Source of the DNA: Microthrixaceae bacterium
Lineage (GTDB): Bacteria > Actinomycetota > Acidimicrobiia > Acidimicrobiales > Iamiaceae
Reading direction: 5' to 3'
DNA length: 64,000 nucleotides
Assembly: GCA_016702505.1 (NCBI GenBank)
Contig: JADJDU010000008.1
Location: 62,001 to 126,000 of the forward strand
The notes beneath the pieces were generated by a model, which made no database searches, had not been told where the DNA came from, and saw only the letters and a program-made list of their open reading frames with translations. Made by a program: the position numbers and the translations under genes. This document shows, one piece after another, positions 1 to 12,522 of the stretch (within the stretch, counting starts at the first letter, position 1; every line of letters begins with the position of its first letter).

Positions 1-134
1 GCCGAGATCGCCACCATTGCCAACCCGACCAGGAGCTCTGCCCGCCAACCGGTCACAGGCAAACCCACGATCGGGCCGCCAGCGTCTGCGGCCACCGGAA
101 GGGCACCCGGTGTTGACTCGTCTGGGGCAGGCAT
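1..134 (-). CDS. N-terminal part of a membrane protein, cut by the window edge
   Basis: Reading leftward from an ATG at 134 the frame stays open to the window edge (44 codons). The start reads MPAPDESTPGALPV, a polar leader, followed by a hydrophobic stretch (LLVGLAMVAIS) that looks like the beginning of a first membrane helix. It is divergent from the glycosyltransferase-like gene at 531, so it could be another membrane enzyme of that group, but too little is visible to name a family. Confidence 0.45.
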   Translation of the reverse strand, partial: MPAPDESTPGALPVAADAGGPIVGLPVTGWRAELLVGLAMVAIS

Positions 135-530
135 CTGTCGACCATCGGTAGGTACACGGGCTAGATGAGCCTAGGGGCCCTGGATCCACCGAAAGGCAGA
201 GCCTTCCGGCGGAGTTCGGTAGCCGGCCTGAGGCCGACGTCTTCGCTGCTACGACCGGCAAAGCCGATCTCCGCAGGTCGGGGGCTCCGCCACGAAGGGA
301 TCTGCCCCCAAACCCCCGCCCAGTCCTGTGACTTCAGCTCGTCAGACAGCCGAGCACTAACGGTGGCACAGAGAACCCGATTCTCCTGGGTGACCAAGGA
401 CAATCGAGCACAACCCAAGCTCGATCGGTGGATCCAGGCTAAGGAGGCGAGCGGTTAGGCGAGCCGACCCATAAGCACGGCATCGTTATGCCGAGGCTCA
501 CCTCCTTGGCGGTGGTGGGTCTAGCCGGGC
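135..530. other. 396-base gap with a long hairpin at 441-507; no convincing gene
   Basis: Overlapping frames on both strands across 160-460 have no recognisable protein features and look like chance open frames in GC-rich DNA. The one clear structure is 441-507: AAGGAGG-c-GAGC (441-452) pairs with GCTC-a-CCTCCTT (496-507), enclosing a second perfect hairpin GGCAT-CGTT-ATGCC (479-492). It sits 23 bases before the start of the gene at 531, so it may be a leader structure or a small RNA. No T-tract follows, so a standard intrinsic terminator is unlikely. I could not match it to tmRNA, RNase P RNA or SRP RNA. Confidence 0.4.
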
Positions 531-2408
531 TTGGAGCGCATGGCAGCTGGGCCGGTGTCGTCGGTGTCAATATGTCGCGTGGCTACGACGCCCGGGAGAG
601 CAACAGTGGTCAGATCCGCGGCCTCAGCCGACGGCGAGCTGGCATCAGTTGATGGTGGATCAAGTGTTGCTGGCGGCATCAACCCGTGGATCCCCGCTCA
701 GATCCGCTGGATCGTGCTCGGCGTCCTGACCTTGTTGTTCGTGGGCATCGGCATCCAACAGGCCCGACTGGATGCCCCGGCCGTCGATGAAGGGGTCGAC
801 GTCTCGTCGGGGGTGGCCGCGCTGGTCCACCGCGATCTTCGAATGGTTCCAGAACACCCGGCGCTACCCAAAGCCGTGGCCGCATTGCCGGCGTTGCTGG
901 CTGATCCGGTGGTCCCCGAGTCCGAGACCTGGGAGGAAGGGGAGTGGTTCAACTGGTCCGACGACTTCGTGTCCGCCAACGCCCAGGCCGGTCGGCTCGA
1001 CCCCACGTTCTTTTGGGCACGGATGGTGGTTCTGGCCGAAGGAGTGGCAATTGCCGCTCTGTTGTACGCGCTGACGCGTCGGTTCCACGGACCGGACGGA
1101 GGACTGGTGGTAGCAGCCGCGTGGCTGACCACGCCGTTCTTCGTCGGGTTCGGTCACTTTGCGATGCTGGACGTTCCCTTCACCCTGGTCACTTTGGCCA
1201 TGGCGATGGTCACCCTGCGCTGGTTGGACCATCGAGGTGGCACCCGGACTCTGGCGGTCGGGGTGGTCCTGGGGCTGGCCCTTGCGACCCGGCACACCGC
1301 TCTGGTGCTGGCGATGTGGGTGACCGTGGTCATGGTGATCAAGTTGCGGAGACGTCCCTTCGATGCTCTGAAGGAGGTAATGGTCGTGGGGGCGGTGGCG
1401 ATGTTGTGCTTGTGGGCGGTCTACCGGGGTCTGTCGCCGTCGGGTCCGCCTCCACAGGTTGCAGCGAGGTTCGAGGGACTGATCGCGGCCCAGGCTTCGT
1501 CGGTGACGGTCTCCCTTGTGGGGGCGATGCCGCTCCCGTTGGAATGGCAGGCCGGCTTTGCCTACCTGGACCAGGCCGGGATGAACCGTCCGGCCTCGCT
1601 CGTGGGTCAGAGCTGGTACGGCGGTAAGTGGTGGTACTTCCCGGTTGCCGCGGCGCTCAAGCTCCCCGTCGGGCTCCTGGTCGCGGTCGTGGTTGGCTGG
1701 GTCCTGTCCGTTCGGCATTCACATCGGAAGCGCCTGGTAGCGGTCGTGATCACTCCGGCACTGGCACTATGGCTCCTCGTGGTCATGCAGCCGCTCAACC
1801 TGGGTCTACGGGTGGTGCTGCCGTCGATCGCCCTCGGCTTGGTCGGGATCGGTGCCGTGGTGGGTCCGATCAGGTCCATCCTCGAACGACGGGCCCGCGG
1901 CGGACTGAACAACGGCCATCAGCTCACCCGCGTGGTGGCGGTGACGGCCGTTCTGGTCGTGGTCGGATCTCAGGCCATGGCCATGGTCGCCGCCCACCCG
2001 CATTCCCTGGCTTGGAATCCACCGCCGTTTCGACCCGCCTATCGGTGGGTGAGCGACTCCAACGTCGACGCCGGTCAGGCCCTCTACGAACTGCGACGAT
2101 GGGCCTCGACTCATGAGGGTGCCTTTGTGGCCTACGGTGCCACGCGGGGACTCGTGGTCGGTGAGCGCACTCGAGAACTGGTGGCAGCGGACCCCGCCGA
2201 CGTGACCGGATGGGTTGCCGTGGGTGTCACCGCGCTCCGAGACACGTGGAGGGCCGAGCTGAGCTGGCTACGTGCCTACTGCCCAGTTGGGACGTTGGCT
2301 GGAGGCAGCGTTCTCGTCTACCGGTTCGGTCTTCCGCCCGACGGCTCGAACGGTCCTGACCGGCCTGCACCGCCATGCTTCGACCGGGAATGGTCCTCTC
2401 GTGGCTGA
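531..2408 (+). CDS. GT-C type membrane glycosyltransferase (GT39/ArnT-like)
   Basis: A 625-residue protein with about ten hydrophobic helices from residue 56 onward (first one IRWIVLGVLTLLFVGIGI). After helix 1 come an acidic motif (AVDEGVDV) and EHPALPK, the layout of the catalytic loop of dolichyl-phosphate-mannose-dependent mannosyltransferases, where an acidic pair binds the polyprenyl-phosphate sugar donor. The C-terminal third ends in a soluble extracellular part. I infer transfer of a sugar from a polyprenyl phosphate to a cell-envelope acceptor; the acceptor is unknown. The start is unsure: TTG 531 is the longest choice, ATG 540 is equally possible. The next gene starts at GTG 2401, overlapping the stop, so the two are probably cotranscribed. 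Confidence 0.7.
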   Translation: MERMAAGPVSSVSICRVATTPGRATVVRSAASADGELASVDGGSSVAGGINPWIPAQIRWIVLGVLTLLFVGIGIQQARLDAPAVDEGVDVSSGVAALVHRDLRMVPEHPALPKAVAALPALLADPVVPESETWEEGEWFNWSDDFVSANAQAGRLDPTFFWARMVVLAEGVAIAALLYALTRRFHGPDGGLVVAAAWLTTPFFVGFGHFAMLDVPFTLVTLAMAMVTLRWLDHRGGTRTLAVGVVLGLALATRHTALVLAMWVTVVMVIKLRRRPFDALKEVMVVGAVAMLCLWAVYRGLSPSGPPPQVAARFEGLIAAQASSVTVSLVGAMPLPLEWQAGFAYLDQAGMNRPASLVGQSWYGGKWWYFPVAAALKLPVGLLVAVVVGWVLSVRHSHRKRLVAVVITPALALWLLVVMQPLNLGLRVVLPSIALGLVGIGAVVGPIRSILERRARGGLNNGHQLTRVVAVTAVLVVVGSQAMAMVAAHPHSLAWNPPPFRPAYRWVSDSNVDAGQALYELRRWASTHEGAFVAYGATRGLVVGERTRELVAADPADVTGWVAVGVTALRDTWRAELSWLRAYCPVGTLAGGSVLVYRFGLPPDGSNGPDRPAPPCFDREWSSRG

Positions 2409-3637
2409 CCGGTCTTCGGGGTTGATCGTCGAGGTCTCCGGCGGCGGCCAGCTCGGTCCCGGTGGGCGTCGAGAGCAGGCCGTTCAGATCGTGCTGGTCG
2501 CCGTCGTGGCCGCAGTGGTGGCCGGAGCGGTCGTGTTCAGCTGGTTCAACCGTCGTCTGTTGATCCCAGACCCGACGACGTGGGAGGAGGGCCGGCTGGT
2601 GACCTCTACCTTCGATCCGCCGACGAACAAGGTCGAGCTGTTCCACAACCAGGGGGATGGGCAGTTCTTCGTCCACATGGCTCAGGACCCCTTCATCCGC
2701 CAGCCCGAGCGCATTCAGGGAGGGTCGGCCGAGCAGGCCTATCGGCTCCAGCGTCCTCTGTTCGGCTGGTTGGGATGGGTCTTCACCCTCGGTGACTCGG
2801 CCCGCGCCGCAATGGTGATGATCGGGCTCACCGTTGCCTCCGTGGCGCTGCTGGCGGCGGTAATGGCAGCGATGGCCACCCGGTTGGGCCGCAGCCCGAT
2901 GTGGGGCATCGCGGTCCTCGGGTTTCCCGGGGTCCACGTCGACCTGTTGAGGTGCGGCCCCGAGGCGTTGGGAACGGCGCTGCTCGGCCTGTCTCTGGTG
3001 ACGTTGGCGCCGGCATGGCGGATCGGTCCGTGGGGCGTCGACCACCGACGGCTGAGCTCGCGTCGACGGATGTTGGCCCTGGGTATGTTCGCGCTGGCGG
3101 GCCTGACCCGTGAGTCGTTCCTCGTCGTTCCGTTCGTGCTCGGAGTGGTGTGGTGGTGGCAGGCCCGTTGCGATCGCTCGAACGCGGGGCCAGCCTGGTT
3201 CGGGAGGTGGGGATGGCCGTTTGCGAGTGCCGTTCCCTACCTTGTGGTGGGTGCTGGTGCTGAGGATCTGGGTCGGTGCCTGGGCCCAGGGCTCGGGTGG
3301 TGGCCAGGAACTGACGGGGGAGCGGATGTCTTCGGTTCCGTTCGGAGGGTTGATCGAAGTCGCCGCGCACTGGCGGATCGGCGAGGTGCTGTCTGCGGTC
3401 TTGATACTGCTGCCGGCCACGGTCGGACTGGTCCGCAGTCGAAGCCTGGAGTGGCGTTCGCTGATCGTGGTCCACCTCGGGTTGTCGGCCACCTTCGGAG
3501 CTGTCGTCTGGTACACGTGGGTCGGCTATGCCCGCGTGTTGCTTCCGTTATCCCTGGTCGGGCTGCTGGCCTGCCTGGACCGGCCCGTGAGGCCCGAAGC
3601 GTTGGGGTCGGGGCGCCCTACTGGCACTCCTGGGTAA
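2401..3637 (+). pseudogene. Membrane glycosyltransferase-like protein, frameshifted
   Basis: Starts at GTG 2401, overlapping the previous stop, and reads as a polytopic membrane protein (first helix IVLVAVVAAVVAGAVVFSW). Around 3235-3250 the hydrophobic, protein-like sequence moves to the next frame, which carries on with LVLRIWVGAWAQGSGGG and several helices to the stop at 3637. The original frame turns into Arg/Gly-rich nonsense. One missing or extra base would restore a protein of about 410 residues. Acidic motifs (TTWEEGR, HNQGDGQFF) after the first helix fit a sugar-transfer enzyme of the GT-C fold, but no family is certain. A consensus error is as likely as a real mutation. Confidence 0.6.
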
Positions 3638-3717
3638 GGACCCTCGCTATCCAGACCAACCGACGTTGACCTGATGCCTCTGAATCCGGTTCCCGGAGGA
3701 CCAGGCCGAGCGGTGGC

Positions 3718-4835
3718 TCAAGACGCGACGGCGGGCTCGGCCGGTGGTGTCGCCGGGTCGGTCGAGGGCTGGTGATAGCGCTGGGTGGCCCGAGTGACCA
3801 CGGCAAGCACCAGCACCGGCATGGTCATGCGGGTCCCGTTGGCATCCAGAGCGAGCACGTCGTGGCCCAGAACGGTCAGGAAGGCGACCTGGAGGGCGAT
3901 GGACGGGGCCAGAGGATGATCGAACCCACTCCGGTAGAGCACCCACAGGGCAAAGGCCAGGGTGCCGATCACGGTGATCATCGCGATCGGGGCCTTCCCC
4001 TCCGTCCACGCCCGAGCGGCGCTGGCCAAGCCGCCGAACGGGTAGGTGAACTCGATGACTCCCGCGCTGTGGTCGGTAACCAGGAAGTGGAGCGCGATCC
4101 ACCAAGCCGTGGCCACCGCCCCGGGTCCGGCAACCAGCCACATCCGGGGTCGATCCCGATAGTGGATGAGCAGTCCGAGCGGCAACAGGATCAGAGACTC
4201 CTTGGCCAGAACCGCGACCACCGCGGCCACCACGGCCCACCGGTGACGGCCTCGGACCGAAAGGGCCAGCGCGGTTAGCGCGGCGGCCAGGGCGTAGGAG
4301 TCGGCGAGGGTGAAGCGAAGGGCCATCCACGCTCCGGGGGCCAGCACGAAGGCGAGGGCGGGAAGGGGCCCTCCCCCAGGGCCAGGGACAGGTGGCCGGT
4401 GGCCATAGCGCCGGCCAGGACCGCCACGACGCCGGTGATGAAGATGGCCAGGACGAGGCCGTCACCACCACCCCCGGGGTGGAGGGCCCAAGCGGTCAGC
4501 GGGAAGGCCATCCGCTGGAGCCGATAGCGAGGGCGGTCCAGGTGCTCGGCCACCCGATCGAGATGGAACGGGTCTCGAGCCACGGCGTAGTACTGCTGGC
4601 CGTCGTGACCGAGACCCGGAGGTAGCGGATCGTCGGGAAAGTCGTGAAGGATGGCGCGCGCCGACGGCCCTTGAGCGCCGGGGTTCACCACGTTGGCGGG
4701 GTGGACTCCAGGTATGAAGGCGTTGCGGTAGGCGCCGTAGCCCAATAAGAGCGCTCCGAGAACGGCCAGCAACACGACGGCGTGACCGTCTTGTGTGGAA
4801 CGCTGCCGCGGGGGCGCGGAGCCGGTGGCGGGCAT
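3718..4835 (-). pseudogene. Membrane protein of GT-C type, frameshifted
   Basis: Transcribed leftward from ATG 4835 (MPATGSAPPRQR). The N-terminal half has a first helix (AVVLLAVLGALLLGYGAY) and a periplasmic loop with GLGHDGQQYYAVARDPF, where DGQxYY resembles the donor-binding loop of GT-C enzymes. Near 4350-4375, at runs of G and C, the frame breaks. The C-terminal half continues in another frame from about 4347 (APGAWMALRFTLADSYALAAAL) to the stop at 3718 with further helices. Together they give about 370 residues. It is convergent with the frameshifted gene at 2401 and divergent from uvrA. Function not known beyond a probable envelope sugar enzyme. Confidence 0.55.
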
Positions 4836-4921
4836 CTCGTGCCTGTCGGCAGAGTCCGGCCCCTCGTTGATGGAACGTGTGTTCGGTTCACCTGGTCGTC
4901 GGGCCGATAGGCTCTGACGCC

Positions 4922-7765
<2,844 letters not shown>

Positions 7766-7778
7766 AGCGTGTTCCCGG

Positions 7779-9287
7779 TCAGGAGCGATGTGTCCCGAGA
7801 TCGGACCGTTGAAGCAGGGTGATGGACACACCGCGACCGAAGCTCTCATCGGTGACGGCCTCGAACTCCGGAGCCATGGCGGCCAGGAACGCGGGGGTCT
7901 GGTCCGGTACGTGGGCGTAGCCCTGGTTGACCACCCAGATGCGGTCGGCGTCAGCGGTAGCGGCAACCAGGTCATCGATGGTCCGCGGCGGTCCGTAGCG
8001 CCTCAGGGTGCCAAGTTGTTCACCGGTGCCGAGCAACTCCAACTCCGTCGCTCGGTCGTCGCGGTTCCAGTTGGCCTCGAACGGGAGGCGGACGTCATCG
8101 GTGGGGAAGATGATCGCGTCTCCCGGAGCGGACTCCGCTTCCAGATAGGTGATGGCGTTGGTCCAGGCCCTGGGTTCTCGCTCAGCGAGGATCGCAATGC
8201 CGATCAGCGACGTGATGAGGAGTGCGATCGTCGCGAGGGGGATGCGAGGCATCGGACGGTCAAGCCGCTCGGCGCCGATGGCCAGCAGTAGGGAGAAGCC
8301 GAATGCACTTGCGGTGGTGTAGCGAGGGATCAGGTGGTTGTGAACGAGGCTGAAGGCGAGCAGGGCCGAGAACGACACAACCCCCCACGCCAAGGGCTGG
8401 AGGTGACGGAAACGCTCCAAGGGAGTGGAGGCGGCACTCGCTGAGCGGGTAGCGATTACGGCCCCGATGATCATCATGGTGGCCATGATCAGGGCCAGTA
8501 TTGGAACTGGGCTTGAGTACTCAGACAGTACGGCGGGCAGATCACTCCACTTGGGAGGCGGATCCCAGTTGGCAGGGCCTTCCTTCCCGAGGCCGTTGGC
8601 AACGAGAGCGAGCAGTACAGCACCTCCCGCCCCATAGCCGGCAAGCGCGCGCTGGATGCAGGGTCTGCCGGGCCGAGATGCCAGCAGCGCCAGTGCTTGG
8701 GCGCCGAGTTGCATCATGGCCAGGCCGTGAGTGAAGGGCAGGAGGACACAGCAGCCGGTGTGCAGGACCCACCAGCGGCGCTGGGTCGGACGGTCGATTC
8801 CATGATCGAGAGCAGCCCACGACGTCACCACGATCAGGCAGACCAAGGCATAGCTGCGAATCTCGTTCCCTAGGTCGACGACTATGTACGCGCTAGCGGC
8901 AAGGATCCCGGCGCGGGCCCCAACGGCACGCCCGAACTGGCGAACGGTGAGAAGGGTGAAGGTGATCAGGGCGGTGGCCATGGTCACGATGGGGAGTGCC
9001 CTGATCCACCACGGGCTGGTGGAGACGCGAGTCCATCCCGCGATCATCACGTAAAAGGCACTCATCGTGCCGTGCTCGCCTCTGATCGAGGTCCAGGGTC
9101 GAGGGGCAGCGGCCAGGCTGTAGGCCTCGTCGAGCCAGTACTCGTGCGGACGAGACCACACAGCCAGTAATGCGGAGACAGCCGTGGCCGCCACGATGTA
9201 TCCGATGGTCCTTCGATCACGCCATGGCGCAACGGCGTCTAAACGACGGGTGTTCGGACTGCTGGTGGTGACGACCTCGGAGGTCAT
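7779..9287 (-). CDS. GT-C type membrane glycosyltransferase (GT39-like)
   Basis: A 502-residue membrane protein running leftward from ATG 9287 and ending 14 bases from the uvrA stop (convergent). After the first helix (IGYIVAATAVSALLAVW) comes HEYWLDEAYSLAAAPRP, the acidic catalytic-loop motif (LDEA) of mannosyltransferase-type GT-C enzymes. About nine to ten helices follow, then a soluble C-terminal domain of about 110 residues (from residue 395). I infer use of a polyprenyl-phosphate sugar on the outer face of the membrane. Substrate and acceptor cannot be read from sequence. Confidence 0.75.
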   Translation of the reverse strand: MTSEVVTTSSPNTRRLDAVAPWRDRRTIGYIVAATAVSALLAVWSRPHEYWLDEAYSLAAAPRPWTSIRGEHGTMSAFYVMIAGWTRVSTSPWWIRALPIVTMATALITFTLLTVRQFGRAVGARAGILAASAYIVVDLGNEIRSYALVCLIVVTSWAALDHGIDRPTQRRWWVLHTGCCVLLPFTHGLAMMQLGAQALALLASRPGRPCIQRALAGYGAGGAVLLALVANGLGKEGPANWDPPPKWSDLPAVLSEYSSPVPILALIMATMMIIGAVIATRSASAASTPLERFRHLQPLAWGVVSFSALLAFSLVHNHLIPRYTTASAFGFSLLLAIGAERLDRPMPRIPLATIALLITSLIGIAILAEREPRAWTNAITYLEAESAPGDAIIFPTDDVRLPFEANWNRDDRATELELLGTGEQLGTLRRYGPPRTIDDLVAATADADRIWVVNQGYAHVPDQTPAFLAAMAPEFEAVTDESFGRGVSITLLQRSDLGTHRS

Positions 9288-9475
9288 TCGTGGGGTTCCC
9301 TCGGTGGAGGCGACGCAAGGCTGTTCACCTGATCGGCATGTAACGGATCATTTGATCGGCATAATCGGTCCCTGATTGACGGGATTGGGTGGAATCGGCC
9401 CGGCATCTGCCGCCGGCGGCGATTGTCCTCACGGCATTTCGGTGTGGCGTACGTTTGACCCGCCATCATTGGTGC

Positions 9476-10723
9476 GTGACCACACCCGCCAAGCCGCTGC
9501 CCGAGCCCCGATCCCGGTATTGGAGACCGGCTGGGCTGGTCCTGGTGACTGGGGGATTGCTGGTGACGGTGATCACCGGATCTCCCCAGTGGCTCGTGCT
9601 GGCGGGCTTCAGCACTGCCGGAGCGTTCGGAATACCCATGGTGCTGGCGGACTCTCCGGGCCTGGCTCGGCGACTTCTGCCCGTAGCTCTCGTCTTGGTG
9701 GCGGTCTTGGCGGCCATGGCGGCTGTCGCTCGCGCCACCAGTGATATGCCCCAGCGCGACCGTGAACACGACGGGGGAGTGATCGTCACCCGGGCGGCCG
9801 CTGTTGAGTTGTTGCACGGACGTAACCCCTACACCGCTGACTTCGCGCCGGTGTTGCCGGCATCGTGGCGAAAGGTGCAGGGAGCCGATGGCGAGTTGGT
9901 CGACAACCCTGTCGGGAGCCACTTCCCCTACCTTCCGGCGGCGGCACTGGTGAACGTTCCGTTCGTGGCCGTGGCCGAGGTGTTCGAGCGGGCCTGGGAT
10001 CCTCGGGTTCTCGGTTGGGTCTCAGTGGTTGGAGCGAGCGTCGCCCTGGCCCGCAGGCCCGAGCCAGCGTGGGCACGACTCGGAGCGGTTCTAGGGGTCG
10101 GATCGGCGTTCGCCGTCATCTACCTGTCGTGGGGGACCAACGACGCCTTCGCTGTAGCGCTGGCCGTGACCGCGTTGGCCGTGGCTGACCGGAGCCCGGG
10201 GTGGGCGGGAGTGGCCCTGGCCGTTGCGGTGTCGGCCAAGCTGCTGTTGGCGGTGCTGCTGCCCCCTCTGGCACTGGTGGCTTGGATGTCCGGAGGCTGG
10301 GCAGCCTTGCGGCGTTGGTGGACCTTTCCGGCGGTGATGACGGCGACCATCCTTCCAGCGCTGGTTGTGGACCATCGGAGCTTCCTCGACGACGCGGTGT
10401 GGTTCAACCTGGGCCGCGTCGAGCCCCGCATGCCCACCTCTGGGCTCGGCCTTCCCGCGGTAGCACCCGGGTTGGACGGGCCGGCCCTGGCGTTGATCAC
10501 CGCGTTGGGGTTGGTTGTGGCCCTGGTGGTGCCGCTGATGGCGGTTCGACGGTGGCCTTCGGTGTGGACGGCGGGTGCCTCGGCGGGTCTGGCGTTGCTG
10601 GCGGTCTTGATCCCGGCCAGGACGTTCCAGGTCAACTACCTGGTTCTGGTGTCGGCGCTGTTGCCGCTCGTGCTGTTGGAGGTTGGGAGGCGGACCGACG
10701 GGGAGATGTCGGCGCACCACTAG
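9476..10723 (+). CDS. GT87-type membrane mannosyltransferase-like protein (DUF2029)
   Basis: Starts most likely at GTG 9476 (VTTPAKPLPEPRSRYW), which leaves 188 bases to the divergent gene at 9287 for promoters; the frame is open further upstream but without protein character. It is a 415-residue polytopic membrane protein. The motif HGRNPYTADF after the second or third helix is typical of the DUF2029/GT87 group, which in actinobacteria includes polyprenyl-phosphomannose-dependent mannosyltransferases of cell-envelope glycolipids. This is the fourth GT-C-like gene in the first 11 kb, suggesting an envelope glycosylation neighbourhood. Confidence 0.75.
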   Translation: MTTPAKPLPEPRSRYWRPAGLVLVTGGLLVTVITGSPQWLVLAGFSTAGAFGIPMVLADSPGLARRLLPVALVLVAVLAAMAAVARATSDMPQRDREHDGGVIVTRAAAVELLHGRNPYTADFAPVLPASWRKVQGADGELVDNPVGSHFPYLPAAALVNVPFVAVAEVFERAWDPRVLGWVSVVGASVALARRPEPAWARLGAVLGVGSAFAVIYLSWGTNDAFAVALAVTALAVADRSPGWAGVALAVAVSAKLLLAVLLPPLALVAWMSGGWAALRRWWTFPAVMTATILPALVVDHRSFLDDAVWFNLGRVEPRMPTSGLGLPAVAPGLDGPALALITALGLVVALVVPLMAVRRWPSVWTAGASAGLALLAVLIPARTFQVNYLVLVSALLPLVLLEVGRRTDGEMSAHH

Positions 10724-10732
10724 TTTCCGGCC

Positions 10733-11086
10733 ATGACCACGAACGATCTTGCCCCTGTGGCGGACGGCCCACCCCTCCGGCCGGACGGCTTGTACCACCT
10801 GATCAGCGGGGCCGACTGGGTGGTTGCGCAGCGATCTGGTCTGGTGGCGCCCCCGTCGCTCGAGGTCGAGGGGTTCGTGCACTGCTCGTGGGGTTATCAG
10901 GTGGCAGGAACGGTGGCCCGCCACTTCGGTAACGGTTCCGGACTGACGGTGCTCGAGGTCGATCCGGCCGGACTGGGGAAGGTCGCTCTGGTCGAGGAGG
11001 ACACCGCCGCTGTGGGTCAGCCGTTCCCCCACATCTACGGGGCCATCCCGGTGGAAGCGGTGGTGTCGGTGTCCTCGCTGGCCTGA
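10733..11086 (+). CDS. DUF952 domain protein
   Basis: 117 residues from ATG 10733, nine bases after the preceding stop. It matches the DUF952 pattern well: LYHLISGADW, then VAPPSLEVEGFVHCSWGYQ, then a central VLEVDP and the closing QPFPHIYGAIPVEAVV. The family is small, cytosolic and of unknown biochemical role; the conserved His, Cys and FPHIYG residues suggest a binding pocket. The spacing suggests cotranscription with the membrane mannosyltransferase, but no functional link is known. Confidence 0.85.
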   Translation: MTTNDLAPVADGPPLRPDGLYHLISGADWVVAQRSGLVAPPSLEVEGFVHCSWGYQVAGTVARHFGNGSGLTVLEVDPAGLGKVALVEEDTAAVGQPFPHIYGAIPVEAVVSVSSLA

Positions 11087-11135
11087 CTCCTGATTCCTGG
11101 CTCCTGACTCCTGGCTCCTGACTCCTGGCTCCTGG
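11087..11135. repeat. Short tandem repeat, 14-base unit, 3.5 copies
   Basis: Units ctcctgattcctgg (11087-11100), ctcctgactcctgg (11101-11114), the same again (11115-11128), and half a unit to 11135. It lies between the convergent DUF952 and nadA genes and includes the region just after the DUF952 stop codon. It does not form a hairpin and looks like a simple slippage repeat. Confidence 0.85.
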
Positions 11136-11148
11136 CAGCGGAGCAGGA

Positions 11149-12282
11149 TCAGGCCGGAACGGGCCGGGCGCCCGACACCGGGTTGCCCTGGGTGATGTCG
11201 AGCATCCGCTGGAGTGACACCTTGGCCCACTCGGTGGTGACAGCGTCGACCTCGATCTGGTTGAGCACCCGGCCCTCGACGAGGTTCTCCAAGACCCATG
11301 CCAGGTGGGGTGCGTCGATGCGAAACATGGTCGAGCACGGGCACACCAGCGGGTCTAGCGAGACCACCTTCTTGTCTGGGGTCTCCTGTGCCAGACGGTT
11401 GACGAGGTGGATCTCGGTGCCGATGGCGATGGTGGCTCCAGCGGGCGCGGCGGCGACGGCCTTGATGATGAAGTCGGTGGATCCCACCTGATCGGCGATG
11501 CTGCACACCTCGTGGGCGCATTCGGGGTGAGCGATCACGATGCCGTCGGGGTTCTCGGCGCGGAACGCGGCGACGTGGGTCGGGCTGAAGCGTTGGTGTA
11601 CCGAGCAGTGCCCCTTCCACAACAAGAAGGTGGCCGCTTGGATGTCTTGCTCGGCGAGCCCACCGAGCTCTTGGCGGGGGTTCCACACCACCATGTCGTC
11701 GTGGGTGTACCCCATAGCGATGCCGGTGTTGCGACCCAGGTGCTGGTCGGGGAAGAACAGCACCTTGCGCCCTTGGGTGAAGGCCCACTCCAGCACTGCT
11801 CTGGCGTTGGTGGAGGTGCACACCGCTCCGCCGTGTTCACCGACGAAGGCCTTGAGCGCGGCTGACGAGTTCATGTAGGTGATCGGGATCAGCTCGGACA
11901 CGTCGATGATCTCTGCCAGCGCGTCCCATGCTTCGGTGACCTCGTCGAGGTCGGCCATGTCAGCCATGGAACAGCCGGCGTTGAGGTCGGGGAGTATCAC
12001 CGACTGGTGGTCGGCGGTGAGGATGTCGGCGGACTCGGCCATGAAGTGCACCCCGCAGAACACGATGTATTCGGCATCGGGGCGTTCCTGGGCCAGGACC
12101 GACAGGCGGTACGAGTCACCTCGGGCGTCGGCCCATTTCATGATCTCGTCTCGCTGGTAGTGGTGACCGAGGATGAACAGCCGGTCGCCGAGGGTGGCCT
12201 TGGCGGTGCTGATCATGGATTCCAGCTCGTCTGGGCTGGCGTCTCGGTACCGCTCGGGGAGTGGGGTCTGGAGCCTGAGCAT
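11149..12282 (-). CDS. nadA: Quinolinate synthase NadA
   Basis: NadA condenses iminoaspartate with dihydroxyacetone phosphate to quinolinate, the second step of de novo NAD synthesis, using a 4Fe-4S cluster. The 377-residue protein starts at ATG 12282 (MLRLQTPLPERYRDAS). Cluster and active-site segments are visible: YIVFCGVHFMAESAD, then HPECAHEVC, and VCPCSTMFR near the C terminus; ILGHHYQRDE marks the first domain. Length is right for the larger NadA type. The frame is open further upstream across the divergent uvrC gene, but that part is not NadA-like. nadB and nadC are not next to it here. Confidence 0.92.
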   Translation of the reverse strand: MLRLQTPLPERYRDASPDELESMISTAKATLGDRLFILGHHYQRDEIMKWADARGDSYRLSVLAQERPDAEYIVFCGVHFMAESADILTADHQSVILPDLNAGCSMADMADLDEVTEAWDALAEIIDVSELIPITYMNSSAALKAFVGEHGGAVCTSTNARAVLEWAFTQGRKVLFFPDQHLGRNTGIAMGYTHDDMVVWNPRQELGGLAEQDIQAATFLLWKGHCSVHQRFSPTHVAAFRAENPDGIVIAHPECAHEVCSIADQVGSTDFIIKAVAAAPAGATIAIGTEIHLVNRLAQETPDKKVVSLDPLVCPCSTMFRIDAPHLAWVLENLVEGRVLNQIEVDAVTTEWAKVSLQRMLDITQGNPVSGARPVPA

Positions 12283-12522
12283 TGGGTGGTTGAACCTCCG
12301 TGGGAGATCCTGCTCGGTGGCCGGTGGGGACAGCCTGGTCGCCTCGCCCACGGGGATGTCGGCCACAGGATCGGATATGGCGCCGGATACCAGGCCGGCA
12401 CTGCGGACTCTATCGGTCGGGAGCCGCCGACCGGGCCAATGAACCTTCGCCTGTACTGGACCAGGAGAGGGCGACCGGTCCGCGGGGTGGGAGGTGGCCT
12501 CGTCATCCGGCAACCTGTGGGG

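Noticed and set aside
161..458. Overlapping open frames on both strands
   Set aside because: No domain, no ribosome site and no protein-like composition; typical chance frames in GC-rich DNA.
2227..3516. Long minus-strand frame of 429 codons
   Set aside because: It is the complement of two membrane-protein genes; rich in Arg, Pro and His with no hydrophobic or domain pattern.
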